Below, one piece after another: positions 38,237 through 47,092 of a DNA stretch of 64,000 nucleotides (the first letter of the stretch is position 1; each line of letters opens with the position of its first letter). This stretch comes from Roseibium sp. Sym1 (lineage in GTDB: Bacteria; Pseudomonadota; Alphaproteobacteria; Rhizobiales; Stappiaceae): positions 2,888,501 through 2,952,500 of the forward strand of contig NZ_CP114786.1 in NCBI RefSeq assembly GCF_027359675.1, written 5' to 3'. The notes beneath the pieces are model-generated. The model worked only from the letters and a program-made list of their open reading frames with translations. It had not been told where the DNA came from and ran no database searches. The position numbers and the translations under genes were made by a program.

Positions 38237-39300
38237 CGCTGCGGTTTCTGACAGCCGCATGGGTCGCGGCCTTCGTTCTTCTTGGCCTTGGCGCCGCGCG
38301 CGCCCAGGAGATGATCCGGGTGTTCGGGGCGGCGGCGCCGGCGCAGGTTCTTGTCCTGCGCTCGACAACGGACATCGCCGTCTTCGGTCCGGTCGTCGAC
38401 GCCTTCCTTGCCGGCCGGCCCGGCCTGCAGGTGCGCTACGAGCAGTGGGGCTCGAACGAGCTTTACCGTCTCGGCCGTCAGGACTGTCACAGCGGACGCC
38501 AGGGCGCCGACGTGGTCATCAGTTCCGGGGTGCACCAGATGGTCAAGCTGGTCAACGAGGCCTGTGCCTGGTCCTACAGTTCCCGCCTGACCGACCGGTT
38601 GCCGGCGCCGCTCAGGTGGCGCGACGAATTGTGGGGGATCACCCGGGAACCGGCGGTGATGGTCTATAACAGGGACCTGGTGCCTGCGGACGACATTCCC
38701 CGGACCCGCTTCGACCTGCTCGACCTGCTGCGTCCCTCCGGAACCCGCTATGCGGGACGGGTCGCGACCTATGACATCGAGCAGTCCGGCCTCGGTTACC
38801 TGTTTGCCTTCGCCGACGCACGCGAGGCCTCCACCTTCGGCGCCCTTCAGGAATCCTTCGGCCGGTCCGGGGCGGTCTCGACCTGCTGTTCGGCGGATAT
38901 CATCCGGAGTGTTGCGGAAGGCCGCTACCTGATCGCCTACAACGTGCTTGGCTCCTACGCCCAGGGCTATCAGCAGCAGGACGACCGCATCGGCATCGTG
39001 CTGCCCTCCGACTACACGCTTGTGCTGTCACGGGCGCTGATGATCCCGCGGGAGGCCGCCAACAAGGAGGCGGCCGAACAGTTTCTCGATTTTCTGTTGT
39101 CGCCGGAAGGCGTGCTGGCGCTGAGAACGGCGCTGCTGATCAGCCCGCTTCTGGAAACGGACGAGGGCAACGAGGGCGAGTCGCTCAGCTCGACCGCGCT
39201 GCGCCCGATCGGCCTGTCGCCCGCCCTGATGGTGGCGCTCGACGCCCTGACCCGCGAGACCTTCCTGCGCCGCTGGCGCGCGACCTTTCCAGGTCCGTAG
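38233..39300 (+). CDS. Periplasmic solute-binding protein linked to tctDE
   Basis: 355 residues from the ATG at 38233; the ATGA overlap with tctE and GGAG 8 bases upstream fix the start. The signal peptide MTLRFLTAAWVAAFVLLGLG is cleaved near AARAQ. The mature protein resembles the iron/ABC-type class II binding proteins: LRSTTDIAVFGPVVDAFLAGRPGLQVRYEQWGSNELYRL, GADVVISSGVHQMVKLVNE and FLDFLLSPEGVLALRTALL. No transporter permease is encoded with it, so it is probably a ligand-sensing partner of TctE rather than part of an importer. It has unusual paired cysteines (STCCSAD). Confidence 0.88.
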   Translation: MTLRFLTAAWVAAFVLLGLGAARAQEMIRVFGAAAPAQVLVLRSTTDIAVFGPVVDAFLAGRPGLQVRYEQWGSNELYRLGRQDCHSGRQGADVVISSGVHQMVKLVNEACAWSYSSRLTDRLPAPLRWRDELWGITREPAVMVYNRDLVPADDIPRTRFDLLDLLRPSGTRYAGRVATYDIEQSGLGYLFAFADAREASTFGALQESFGRSGAVSTCCSADIIRSVAEGRYLIAYNVLGSYAQGYQQQDDRIGIVLPSDYTLVLSRALMIPREAANKEAAEQFLDFLLSPEGVLALRTALLISPLLETDEGNEGESLSSTALRPIGLSPALMVALDALTRETFLRRWRATFPGP

Positions 39301-39336
39301 GGCGCGCAATCCAAAAAGACGCGCCACAAACACGGG

Positions 39337-39371
39337 TATCACCCCGGCAAGCGTAGCGCTGACCCGGGCCT
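39337..39371. repeat. REP-like palindromic unit
   Basis: GGGTATCACCCCGG and the following ACCCGGGCC-type arm around AAGCGTAGCGCTG match the pattern of dispersed REP-like elements in alphaproteobacterial convergent spacers. The fold is short and imperfect. Confidence 0.45.
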
Positions 39372-39456
39372 ACTCGTTTCCAGCGAGCCGAAATCGGGGC
39401 AAGGTTTCCTCTGCATCGAAGACGTGGTGTTTTGAAACGCGTTTTGATTTCCAGGA

Positions 39457-39806
39457 GGACCCCCACCCCTAACCCCTCCCCACAAGGGGGAGGGGGACAG
39501 GCTTCGACATGTGGTTATCTCAAGTCACCAAACCTGGAACCCAGAACACTTTGCTTGCGGTTTGCTCAGGCAGTAGCCCCTCACCACAAGGAGCAGGGCA
39601 ATGGCATTTGGCAGAGCATGGCTCCCTCTCCCGGTGGGAGAGGGTTGGGGTGAGGGAACAAATGCCTGAGTCTCCAGAAAAGTCTGCCCCCTCACCCGGA
39701 CCTTTGGTCCGACCTCTCCCAGTGGGAGAGGTAAATTTGGCGACTGCGGACACGACGTTGGTCAATTGCGATTGCCCTGTCCTTGTGGGGGTAGGGGTGG
39801 GGGTGA
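39457..39806. repeat. Composite array of purine/pyrimidine palindromic units
   Basis: Four related units: CCCCTCCCCACAAGGGGGAGGGG at 39473, CCCTCTCCCGGTGGGAGAGGG at 39623, CCTCTCCCAGTGGGAGAGG at 39713 and the half-unit CTTGTGGGGGTAGGGGTGGGGG at 39782. Further GGxCCxTTGGTCC and CCCTCACC motifs lie between them. Each unit forms a CTCCC/GGGAG stem. The array resembles mosaic intergenic elements and may fold into several tandem hairpins or act as a terminator cluster. Confidence 0.75.
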
Positions 39807-39902
39807 ACCGCGGAGCGGCCTGGTGGTGACGCCTGTTCGTCCCTGAAGCAGGGCACAGTCCCCCCAAACCGCCGCCCGGTCTGCCGGGCGGCGGGGCCTG
39901 GG

Positions 39903-42056
39903 TCAGAACTTCTTGGCGAAGCTCAGCTTGAAACTCCGGCCTGCGCCTTCGTCTTCGCTGAGATGATTGCGGTAGGACTTGTCGAAGATGTTGTCGACGT
40001 TGAACCGGAGCTCGCTGCCGGCAAGATGGCCTTCCTCGGGTTTCCAGGAGGCGTAGAGATTGTGCAGCACGTAGCCGGCGGTTTCGTCCTCGTCGGTGCC
40101 GACCCTGTCCTGGGCGGCGTAGAAGTCGCCCTTCCAGCCGAAATCGAGATTCCATGGCTGGTGTACATAGCCGATCCTGAGGAAGGCGTTGTCTGCGGGA
40201 ACGGCGTTCATGTAACCGCCGGTGCTGACATTTTCTCCCCGGATCAGCGATGCGCCGAGCGAGCCGTAGACGCTTCCGGTGCGGTAGGACGCCTCCAGTT
40301 CCAGGCCTTCGTAACGGGCCTTCGGAATGATCTCGGTGACCACATCGGTGCCGTTCCAGTAGCTGGCGTAATAGTTGGTGATGTTGTTCCGGAACGCGGT
40401 TCCCTTGAGGCGGAGCGCGTCGCCGCCAACAACGAGATCGTCGAAGGAGAGCGTGATCCCCGCCTCGAAATTGTTCGACTGTTCCTTCTCGATGGCATTG
40501 ACCGTGTAGTTGGAAAAGACCTCGTCGAGCGACGGCAGCCGCTCGGTATGGGCAACCGACCCGAACACGCCGAGCCAGTCGCTCAGCTTGACCATGGCGG
40601 CCAGTTTCGGTGAGTAGCCGAACCTCGTCTTGTCCTGGTTCAGGTCGACCGTGTTGCCGGTGCCGTCGACATAGCTGCCGACATGGACATTGGCGTAGTC
40701 GATGCGCATGCCCGGGATCAGGGTGACACGGTCGTTCCAGACGAATTCCGCCTGGGTGTAGACACCGGCATTCGTGGTCTCGCCTTCCGGGTGGGAGCCG
40801 GAGCCGCTTCGCGTATAGGAGCCGAAGTCGCGCGGGTTGCGCCGTTCCTGGTACTGGGCATCAAGACCGGTGGTGACATAGGCCATCCAGCTGTCGCCCA
40901 GCTGGAATGTGGACACGTTGTCGAGCTTGCCCTGCAAGGTCTCGTAGGAATATTCAGAGTTGTAGCCGAAGGGATAGTAGCAGGTCGGCGGTGCCGGAGG
41001 CGGCGCGAACTGGACGCAGAGCTGGTCCTGGTTCTTCTGTTCGACCCTTGTGTCGGACCAGCTCACCTGGGCCTTCACGTCCAGGAGGTCGTTGCCGGTG
41101 AAGGCGTTTTCGTAGCCGAGGATGGCCGTCTGGTCGGTGACGGTCCGGTCGACATCGCCGAAATCGGGGCCCCAGGCAACCTGGTCGTAGTTCTGGTTGT
41201 CCTCGTTGCTCGACCAGTTCTGGTAGCTGGCGAAGACCGACTGGTCGTCATTGTCGCCGAACGTGTAACGCGCCTTGATCAGCCCGTTGACGGACGCGAA
41301 GTCCGAATCGTCGATCTTGTCCCCGTGGCCGTCGGTGAGGTCCTGGGACTGGCGATAGTTGAGGGCCCCGAGCAGTTCCAGGTTCTTCACCGGCTCCGCC
41401 GCGACGATGGCGCTGCCGAGCCAGCCATTGCCGTTGGAATCCCAGCTTGTCTTCACACGCCCGCCGAGCCTGTCGCCCGGATCGAGGAAGTCGCCGGCAT
41501 CCTTGGTGGTGAAGGTAACCACGCCCCCCATCGCACCCGAGCCGTAGAGCGTCGACGAGGCGGGGCCGCGCAGGACCTCGACCTGCTTGTACAGCTCCGG
41601 ATCGGAGAAGAAGGACCCCATCCGGTACTGCTCGAAGAACTTGTTGACGCCGTCGACCTGGATGATGATGCGGGTCTCGTCGCCCGAAAGCGCTTCGCCG
41701 ATGCCGCGAATGTTGATGCTTTCGCCCAGCACGGAATTCGAGCCGATCGGCGTGACACCCGGAACCTCGCTGAAGATGTCGCCGATGGTGCGCGCCTGCC
41801 GGGCGTCGAGGCCTTCCTGGTCAAGCACCGTAACCGCCTGCGGCGTGTCGATGGCAACCTTCGGGACGCCGGCGCTGATCACGATCTGCTGCAGCAGGGA
41901 AACAGGTTCTTCGGATGGTGCCGTGAGCACCGGCCCTGCCGGCGTCTCTTCCGGATCCGGCAGAGTGTCCTGGGCGAGTGCTCCGCCACTATTCGCCAGA
42001 ATCCAAAGAGCGACACCGCCCAGAAGGCGGGAATGAAAGGTCGAGTTGAGCCCCAT
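39903..42056 (-). CDS. hmuR: TonB-dependent haem/haemoglobin receptor
   Basis: 717 residues from the ATG at 42056 (TTGGAGA site); the frame is open further upstream without a good site. The signal peptide GLNSTFHSRLLGGVALWILA is cleaved near GGALAQ. The plug domain (about residues 60-180) has PQAVTVLDQEGLDARQART, GVTPIGSNSV, NIRGIG and EVLRGPASSTLYGSGAMGG. The 22-strand barrel ends in the canonical aromatic Phe (SFAKKF). NxxDKSYRNH near the end is typical. It takes up haem across the outer membrane with TonB energy. It is divergent from hmuSTUV and preceded by two iron-responsive boxes. Confidence 0.92.
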   Translation of the reverse strand: MGLNSTFHSRLLGGVALWILANSGGALAQDTLPDPEETPAGPVLTAPSEEPVSLLQQIVISAGVPKVAIDTPQAVTVLDQEGLDARQARTIGDIFSEVPGVTPIGSNSVLGESINIRGIGEALSGDETRIIIQVDGVNKFFEQYRMGSFFSDPELYKQVEVLRGPASSTLYGSGAMGGVVTFTTKDAGDFLDPGDRLGGRVKTSWDSNGNGWLGSAIVAAEPVKNLELLGALNYRQSQDLTDGHGDKIDDSDFASVNGLIKARYTFGDNDDQSVFASYQNWSSNEDNQNYDQVAWGPDFGDVDRTVTDQTAILGYENAFTGNDLLDVKAQVSWSDTRVEQKNQDQLCVQFAPPPAPPTCYYPFGYNSEYSYETLQGKLDNVSTFQLGDSWMAYVTTGLDAQYQERRNPRDFGSYTRSGSGSHPEGETTNAGVYTQAEFVWNDRVTLIPGMRIDYANVHVGSYVDGTGNTVDLNQDKTRFGYSPKLAAMVKLSDWLGVFGSVAHTERLPSLDEVFSNYTVNAIEKEQSNNFEAGITLSFDDLVVGGDALRLKGTAFRNNITNYYASYWNGTDVVTEIIPKARYEGLELEASYRTGSVYGSLGASLIRGENVSTGGYMNAVPADNAFLRIGYVHQPWNLDFGWKGDFYAAQDRVGTDEDETAGYVLHNLYASWKPEEGHLAGSELRFNVDNIFDKSYRNHLSEDEGAGRSFKLSFAKKF

Positions 42057-42121
42057 AAAAATCTCCAAGAGTGCGCGTGATCGCGTCCTTTTTCGCTGCC
42101 TCTCAAACAGCATTTTTAACA

Positions 42122-42136
42122 TGAGTCTTTGACTCA
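42122..42136. promoter_or_regulatory. RirA-type iron-responsive operator 1
   Basis: TGAGTCTTTGACTCA is a perfect 6-3-6 inverted repeat that also fits the TGA-N9-TCA consensus of the rhizobial iron-responsive operator bound by RirA. It lies 66 bp upstream of hmuR and 175 bp upstream of hmuS. Confidence 0.72.
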
Positions 42137-42159
42137 GGTATTGATGTCCTAATGAAACA

Positions 42160-42174
42160 TGAGTATAGGAGTCA
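42160..42174. promoter_or_regulatory. RirA-type iron-responsive operator 2
   Basis: TGAGTATAGGAGTCA fits TGA-N9-TCA, 38 bp from the first box centre to centre. On the plus strand, TTGATG at 42142 and TATAGG 17 bp later could be the hmuS promoter overlapping this site, so repression of both divergent genes under iron sufficiency is likely. The promoter assignment is tentative. Confidence 0.65.
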
Positions 42175-42310
42175 AGTATTAGTTCGCAGCCGCAGCAAGA
42201 AAGCCTCAGTTTAGAAATGTTCCAGATTTCTTCGTGATTTCATAAGGTTATGAAAACGCGTCGGGGCTTTGTGTTGCGAAAGACAGACCAAAGGCAGTGA
42301 GGCAAGTTCG

Positions 42311-43399
42311 ATGAAAGCCGATCCGAATTCTCCAGAAACCAGGCCGGGTGCGGCGGAAATCCGTGAGGCCCGCGCGCGCAATCCGAAAATGCGGGAACGG
42401 GATCTGGCCCACAGTCTCGATGTCACGGAAGCCGAGCTGGTCGCAAGTTTTGTCGGTCACGGCGTGAAACGGATCGCACCGCGTTTCGACGATCTCTTTC
42501 CGGGCCTGCAGGGTGTCGGCGAGGTGATGGCGCTGACACGCAATGAAAGCGCCGTGCATGAGAAGATCGGCCCGTTCGAGAAGTTTGTGAACGGCAAGCG
42601 CGCCGCCCTGATGCTGGGTGAGCAGATCGACACACGCATGTTTCCGGCCAGTTGGGTGCATGGCTTCGCCGTGGAGAAATCCGACGGCAAGGACGTGCGC
42701 CGTTCCCTGCAATTCTTCGATGCGCATGGCGAGGCGGTGCAGAAGATCCATGCCCGCCCCGACACCGATCGTGCCGCCTGGGACAGGCTGGTGGAGACCC
42801 TGTTGCTGGACGACCAGACGCCAGATCGCTTGCCGGAGGTGACGGAGGCCGAACCGTTTGTCCGCAAGCGGCCCGTCGACGGCGCGGAGGCGCAGTTGCG
42901 CGAGCGCTGGCAGGCCATGAGCGATCCGCACCAGTTTCATGGCATGCTCAGGGATCTCGATCTCGACCGGATCAGCGCCTTCGAACTGGCCGGTGACGAC
43001 TGGGCCTGGCCACTGGATCGGGGGGCTGTCCCCGCGCTGCTGCGCCTGGCGGCGTCAGAGAGCATTCCGATCATGTGTTTCGTCGGCAACAGGGGGTGCA
43101 TCCAGATCCATTCCGGCGCCGTAGCAACCGTGATGGATAAGGGGCCATGGATCAACGTGATGGATCCGACCTTCCATCTCCATCTGAGAACCGACCACAT
43201 TCACGAGGTCTGGGCAGTGCGCAAACCGGCCGATGTCGGTCATGTCACGTCCGTCGAGGCCTATGACAGCGACGGACGGCAGATCATCCAGTTCTTCGGC
43301 GTGCGCGGCGAAGGCAACCGGGAACGGTCCGACTGGCGGGGTCTTGCCGAGAACCTTCCGAAACTCGATCGTGCCATCCAGCTGGGAGCCGCGGAATGA
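42311..43399 (+). CDS. hmuS: Haem-degrading factor HmuS/HemS
   Basis: 362 residues from the ATG at 42311 (GAGGCAA site). HemS-type proteins consist of two copies of one domain (here about residues 20-175 and 190-355), which bind haem and release iron from it in the cytoplasm. Characteristic elements are AAEIREARARNPKMRERDLA, the SLQFFDAHGEAVQKIH segment and IPIMCFVGNRGCIQIHSG with VMDPTFHLHLR. It is the first gene of hmuSTUV and overlaps hmuT by 4 bp. Confidence 0.94.
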   Translation: MKADPNSPETRPGAAEIREARARNPKMRERDLAHSLDVTEAELVASFVGHGVKRIAPRFDDLFPGLQGVGEVMALTRNESAVHEKIGPFEKFVNGKRAALMLGEQIDTRMFPASWVHGFAVEKSDGKDVRRSLQFFDAHGEAVQKIHARPDTDRAAWDRLVETLLLDDQTPDRLPEVTEAEPFVRKRPVDGAEAQLRERWQAMSDPHQFHGMLRDLDLDRISAFELAGDDWAWPLDRGAVPALLRLAASESIPIMCFVGNRGCIQIHSGAVATVMDKGPWINVMDPTFHLHLRTDHIHEVWAVRKPADVGHVTSVEAYDSDGRQIIQFFGVRGEGNRERSDWRGLAENLPKLDRAIQLGAAE

Positions 43400-44292
43400 G
43401 CCGTCTATTTTCCAACCGCCTTCTGGGGATCGCCGCTGCCATCGCCTTGACGGGTACCGCGCTGTTCCTTCCGGAAAAACCGCTCTTGGCGGGCGACGAT
43501 GCCCCGGTTGACGCCCGGCGGATCGTTGCTGTCGGCGGCTCGGTGACCGAGGTCGTCTTTGCACTCGGTGAGCAGCACCGGCTGATCGCGCGGGACACCA
43601 CGAGCACCTTTCCGTCAGAGGCGAACACCCTGCCGGATGTCGGTTACATCCGCGCGCTGTCGCCGGAAGGCGTGCTGTCCGTCGATCCGGATCTGATCCT
43701 GATGCTGGAGGGAAGCGGGCCGCCCGAGGCCGTGGAGGTCCTGGAGAAATCCGGGATCGCCATCGCCAGGGTGCCGGAAGCCTATACCGGGGAAGGCATC
43801 GTCGCCAAGGTTCGTACCGTCGGGGAGGCCCTGGGCGTCTCGGGTCGTGCCGAACCTCTGGCCAGAAAACTGGAAGCGGATCTAGCGGCGGCCCGTGAGG
43901 ATGCCGGCGACAGGTCGGCTGGCATCCGTGTCCTGTTCATCCTCTCCACCAGGGGGGGACGCATCCTGGCCTCGGGCACCGGCACCGCGGCCGACGGCAT
44001 TCTGAAACTGGCGGGGGCGACCAACGCCGTTTCCGATTTTACCGGCTACAAGCAACTGAGCGACGAAGCGATCCTCAGTGCAGCACCCGACGTGGTGCTG
44101 ATGATGGACAGGACCGGCGATCATGGCGCCAGTGCCGATGAACTGTTCAGCCATCCCGCACTTGGCAAGACGCCGGCCGGCAAGCACAAGCGCCTTGTCA
44201 CCATGGGCGGCCAGTACCTGCTCGGGTTCGGCCCGCGCACGGCCGAGGCCGTCCGGGACCTTGCCGCCCGGCTCGCCGAGACCCGGGGCTGA
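43396..44292 (+). CDS. hmuT: Haem ABC transporter substrate-binding protein HmuT
   Basis: 298 residues with an N-terminal export signal (RLLGIAAAIALTGTALF). The mature part is a class III (helical-backbone) binding protein: RIVAVGGSVTEVVFALGEQ, the conserved Tyr in PDVGYIRALSPEGVLSVDPDLIL, and DVVLMMDRTG. The 4-bp overlap with hmuS indicates coupling. It collects haem in the periplasm for HmuUV. Confidence 0.94.
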   Translation: MSRLFSNRLLGIAAAIALTGTALFLPEKPLLAGDDAPVDARRIVAVGGSVTEVVFALGEQHRLIARDTTSTFPSEANTLPDVGYIRALSPEGVLSVDPDLILMLEGSGPPEAVEVLEKSGIAIARVPEAYTGEGIVAKVRTVGEALGVSGRAEPLARKLEADLAAAREDAGDRSAGIRVLFILSTRGGRILASGTGTAADGILKLAGATNAVSDFTGYKQLSDEAILSAAPDVVLMMDRTGDHGASADELFSHPALGKTPAGKHKRLVTMGGQYLLGFGPRTAEAVRDLAARLAETRG

Positions 44293-44300
44293 CCGGAGCA

Positions 44301-45434
44301 ATGAGTGAAATGTCCCTATGGCCGCGTTCCGCAAGGGTGGCGGCCCTGTTCGGACTGACGGAGGCCGGCGATGGCAACCGGGAACCTCTTGCCCGGATTG
44401 TCACCGGCGGGCTCGTCCTGCTCACGCTTGCGGTCATGCTCGGCAGTCTTGCGACCGGACCGATCGCGGTTCCGGTTCTGGATCTGCTGCCGCATGTTCC
44501 AGGACATGTCCTGGCGGCGGGAGACGGCGCCCCGGACGGGGTTTCCCTGCGGGACTGGATCGTGGTCATGGACATTCGTCTGCCGCGGCTGGTTCTGGGG
44601 GCGCTCGTGGGGGCGGCGCTGGCCGTCTCCGGTGCGGTCATGCAGGGGCTTTTCCGCAATCCCCTGGCGGACCCGGGCATTGTCGGCGTTTCGGCCGGCG
44701 CCGGTCTCGGCGCGGCGCTGTTCATCGTGCTCGGCAATGCGGCGCTCGCGCCGGTGATGGCGCTTCTCGGCATCTATGCGGTGCCGCTTGCGGCCTTTGC
44801 CGGCGGGCTCGTCACGACGCTGCTGCTCTACCGGATCGGCACGCGCGGCGGGATCACCTCGGTGGCAACGCTGCTGCTTGCAGGCATCGCGCTCGGCGCG
44901 CTGACGGGAGCGATGACGGGGCTTCTGGTCTATGTCGCCGATGACCAGCAACTGCGTGACCTTCAGTTCTGGGGCCTGGGCTCGCTGGCCGGTTCCAACT
45001 GGGAGAAGGTCCTGTCCGCCGCGCCGATCATCCTGGCGATGCTGGTGAGCGTTCCGTTCCTGGCGCGCGGCCTGAACGCCCTGACCCTCGGCGAGGCGGC
45101 GGCTGCCCATCTCGGCGTTCGCGTGCAGAGGCTGAAGAACCTCAGCATCCTGCTTGTGGCCGCGGCCACCGGCGCGTCGGTCGCGGTCAGCGGCGGCATC
45201 GGGTTTGTCGGCATCGTCGTCCCGCATCTGCTGCGCCTGACCATCGGTCCGGACCATCGTTATCTGCTGCCGGCGTCGGGTCTGCTCGGCGCGTCGTTGC
45301 TGATTGCCGCCGACACGCTCGCACGGACCATCGTTGCACCCGCGGAGATGCCGATCGGCATCATCACCGCCTTTGCCGGCGCGCCTTTCTTCCTGTGGAT
45401 CCTGCTGCGCAAGCGCGGCCTGACAGGTCTTTGA
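44301..45434 (+). CDS. hmuU: Haem ABC transporter permease HmuU
   Basis: 377-residue FecCD/BtuC-family permease with about ten helices. The diagnostic DIRLPRLVLGALVGAALAVSG is followed by MQGLFRNPLADPGIVGVSAGAG. GGIGFVGIVVPHLLRL and the GPDHRYLLPASGLLGASLL segment form the ATPase-coupling end. The N-terminal extension of about 35 residues is slightly longer than usual. It lies 8 bp after hmuT. Confidence 0.95.
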   Translation: MSEMSLWPRSARVAALFGLTEAGDGNREPLARIVTGGLVLLTLAVMLGSLATGPIAVPVLDLLPHVPGHVLAAGDGAPDGVSLRDWIVVMDIRLPRLVLGALVGAALAVSGAVMQGLFRNPLADPGIVGVSAGAGLGAALFIVLGNAALAPVMALLGIYAVPLAAFAGGLVTTLLLYRIGTRGGITSVATLLLAGIALGALTGAMTGLLVYVADDQQLRDLQFWGLGSLAGSNWEKVLSAAPIILAMLVSVPFLARGLNALTLGEAAAAHLGVRVQRLKNLSILLVAAATGASVAVSGGIGFVGIVVPHLLRLTIGPDHRYLLPASGLLGASLLIAADTLARTIVAPAEMPIGIITAFAGAPFFLWILLRKRGLTGL

Positions 45435-45444
45435 GGGCTGACAC

Positions 45445-46266
45445 ATGTATCATCACTCCTCCATCGAAATGACGTCGCCGACAGACGGGCTAGTGGTTGA
45501 ACGCGTCGGGATCTCGGCCGGCCGGACACGGATCGTCAGGGATCTCTCGTTTCAGGCCGGGGCCGGCGAGTTGCTGGCGATCATCGGGCCGAGCGGATCG
45601 GGCAAGACAACGCTGATGCGGGCCATGACCGGTGAATTGGCCTATGACGGTTCGATTGCGCTCGGCGGCCGGGACGTCAATGAGATTGCTCCCGAAACCC
45701 TGGCCTCCCTGCGGGGAGTATTGCCGCAGGCAAGCCAGATTTCCTTTCCGCTCAATGTCGCCGAAGTGATCGGCCTCGGACTGATCGACAGGGGCACGGT
45801 TCGCCAGACGCGTGCGCGGCGCACAGCCGAGGCCCTGGACCGGGTCGGCCTGGCGGGGTTCGAGGGCAGGACCTACCAGGACCTTTCCGGCGGCGAACAG
45901 CAGCGGGTGCAGCTGGCGAGGGTGCTGTGCCAGGTCTGGGAACCGCTGCCGGTGGACGCTCCGCCGCGCTGGCTGTTCCTCGACGAACCGGTCTCCAGCC
46001 TCGACATCAGGCACCAGGTCCAGATCATGAGTCTCGCGCGGGACTATGCCGCCCGGGGCGGCGGCGTCGTCGCCGTCCTGCATGATCTCAACCTGACGGC
46101 GGCCTTTGCCGACCGGGTCCTGGTCATGCGCAAGGGAGAACGTCTCGCCTTCGGCGCGCGCGATCAGGTGATGCGTCCCGAGCTGCTGACACGGGCCTAT
46201 GACTTTCCGCTTGAGATCCTGCACCGGAAGGAAGGGCGGTCCGTGATCGTGCCGGCGGAGTTATGA
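45445..46266 (+). CDS. hmuV: Haem ABC transporter ATP-binding protein HmuV
   Basis: 273-residue ABC ATPase: Walker A GPSGSGKTT, Q-loop LPQASQISF, signature LSGGEQQRVQ, Walker B RWLFLDEPVSSLD and switch His in VLHDLNL. It powers HmuU. An ATG at 45469 is an alternative start. It ends the hmuSTUV operon; no hmuP-like small regulator gene is seen in the locus. Confidence 0.94.
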   Translation: MYHHSSIEMTSPTDGLVVERVGISAGRTRIVRDLSFQAGAGELLAIIGPSGSGKTTLMRAMTGELAYDGSIALGGRDVNEIAPETLASLRGVLPQASQISFPLNVAEVIGLGLIDRGTVRQTRARRTAEALDRVGLAGFEGRTYQDLSGGEQQRVQLARVLCQVWEPLPVDAPPRWLFLDEPVSSLDIRHQVQIMSLARDYAARGGGVVAVLHDLNLTAAFADRVLVMRKGERLAFGARDQVMRPELLTRAYDFPLEILHRKEGRSVIVPAEL

Positions 46267-46649
46267 AAACTGACAGCCCTGTGATCGGCCCACCAGCTGT
46301 CATCTCCGCGAAAGCGGAGAGGACCCTTCATCGTCACTCCGTGGCACAAACATCTGCACTGGAGTTCCGGGTCCCGGCGCGCGTTGCGTTTGGCCGGGAG
46401 GACGACGGTGCGGGAATGCGGGCATTTACACCCTCTCCAGAGGTATATCGTCACGATTGCTTCCCAGCCTTTTTCCAAAACATGACTGCTGGCTCATTTT
46501 TGCCATCTTTTGCAACCAATTGTTTTGGAAATGTATCGCGCACCTTTTGCGAAATGCCTGAAGTTGTTCTGTAGCTGTTTGGAATTTCTGTTTGTTTGAT
46601 CCGCCTTTTTGCGGGGCGGCTGTATATTTTGAAAACGTGGACATTTCCC
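46267..46649. other. Gene-free stretch (383 bp) with a repeat
   Basis: Downstream of hmuV and upstream of the 46650 gene. It carries repeat R2 copy 1 (46295-46406), and then an AT-richer stretch likely to hold the promoter of the next gene. No clear terminator is seen after hmuV apart from the repeat. Confidence 0.55.
46295..46406. repeat. Intergenic repeat, family R2, copy 1
   Basis: About 112 bp sharing AGCTGTCATCTCCGCG, GACCCTTCATC, CACAAACATCTGC and an end of the form TTCCGGGTCCCGG...TTGGCCGGG with the element at 47157-47270. Outer segments are partly complementary (CATCTCCGCGAAAGCGGAGA is a hairpin). It is non-coding. Confidence 0.75.
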
Positions 46650-47090
46650 ATGACACATCCGGAAATCGACGGCTCGGCCCGGCATTGGATCAGTTTTCTG
46701 CTCGCTGTCTGTGACCGGCTCGAGTTTCGCTTCAAGGGTGTGGAACCGGACCCGATCGGGGTCCTGCAGGAGGTCGTCGGCGGGGAGCGGAGTTTCGAGG
46801 AGCTCGAACGCCAGCGAGACGACTGGGCAAGGAACCTGAAACAGTCGCCTGACTATTTCAATCCGCTGGTGGTCGAGATCCTGCCGCTCAGAATGGCGGC
46901 CCTGATGGCGGACATCCGTGCCAAGCATATCAGGAGCCGGCAGACCATCGTCACGGAAATGAAGCATGTCGGCGAATGGATCGACTTCTCGTTCCAGACG
47001 CTTGGTTATGATCCGGCACAATACAAGGATCTATGGTCTGCCTATTGGAATGACTGGTCCCTTGCGGCTCAAATGGAGGAGCGGGCGTAA
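46650..47090 (+). CDS. Hypothetical protein (146 aa), unrecognised
   Basis: The start is put at the ATG at 46650 (MTHPEIDGSARHWISFLLAV); no strong ribosome-binding site precedes it, and a TTG 18 codons upstream is an alternative. The product is soluble, helix-rich and acidic, with many Trp/Phe (RDDWARNLKQSPDYFNPL, KDLWSAYWNDWSLAAQ). I do not recognise the family. The regular amino-acid composition supports a real gene. A striking hairpin follows 2 bp after its stop. Confidence 0.6.
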   Translation: MTHPEIDGSARHWISFLLAVCDRLEFRFKGVEPDPIGVLQEVVGGERSFEELERQRDDWARNLKQSPDYFNPLVVEILPLRMAALMADIRAKHIRSRQTIVTEMKHVGEWIDFSFQTLGYDPAQYKDLWSAYWNDWSLAAQMEERA

Positions 47091-47092
47091 TA

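Larger units (their letters stand above)
39301..39902. other. Repeat-rich convergent intergenic region (602 bp)
   Basis: Between the convergent ends of the tct-linked binding protein and hmuR. It contains no gene but is dense in palindromic and C/G-rich units, listed at 39337-39371 and 39457-39806. Confidence 0.75.

Noticed and set aside
42057..42310. hmuP-like small gene in the hmu spacer
   Set aside because: No open frame of suitable length with a ribosome-binding site was found in the spacer.
46263..46574. Possible small plus-strand gene after hmuV
   Set aside because: Most of it lies in repeat R2 copy 1, and the composition does not look coding.
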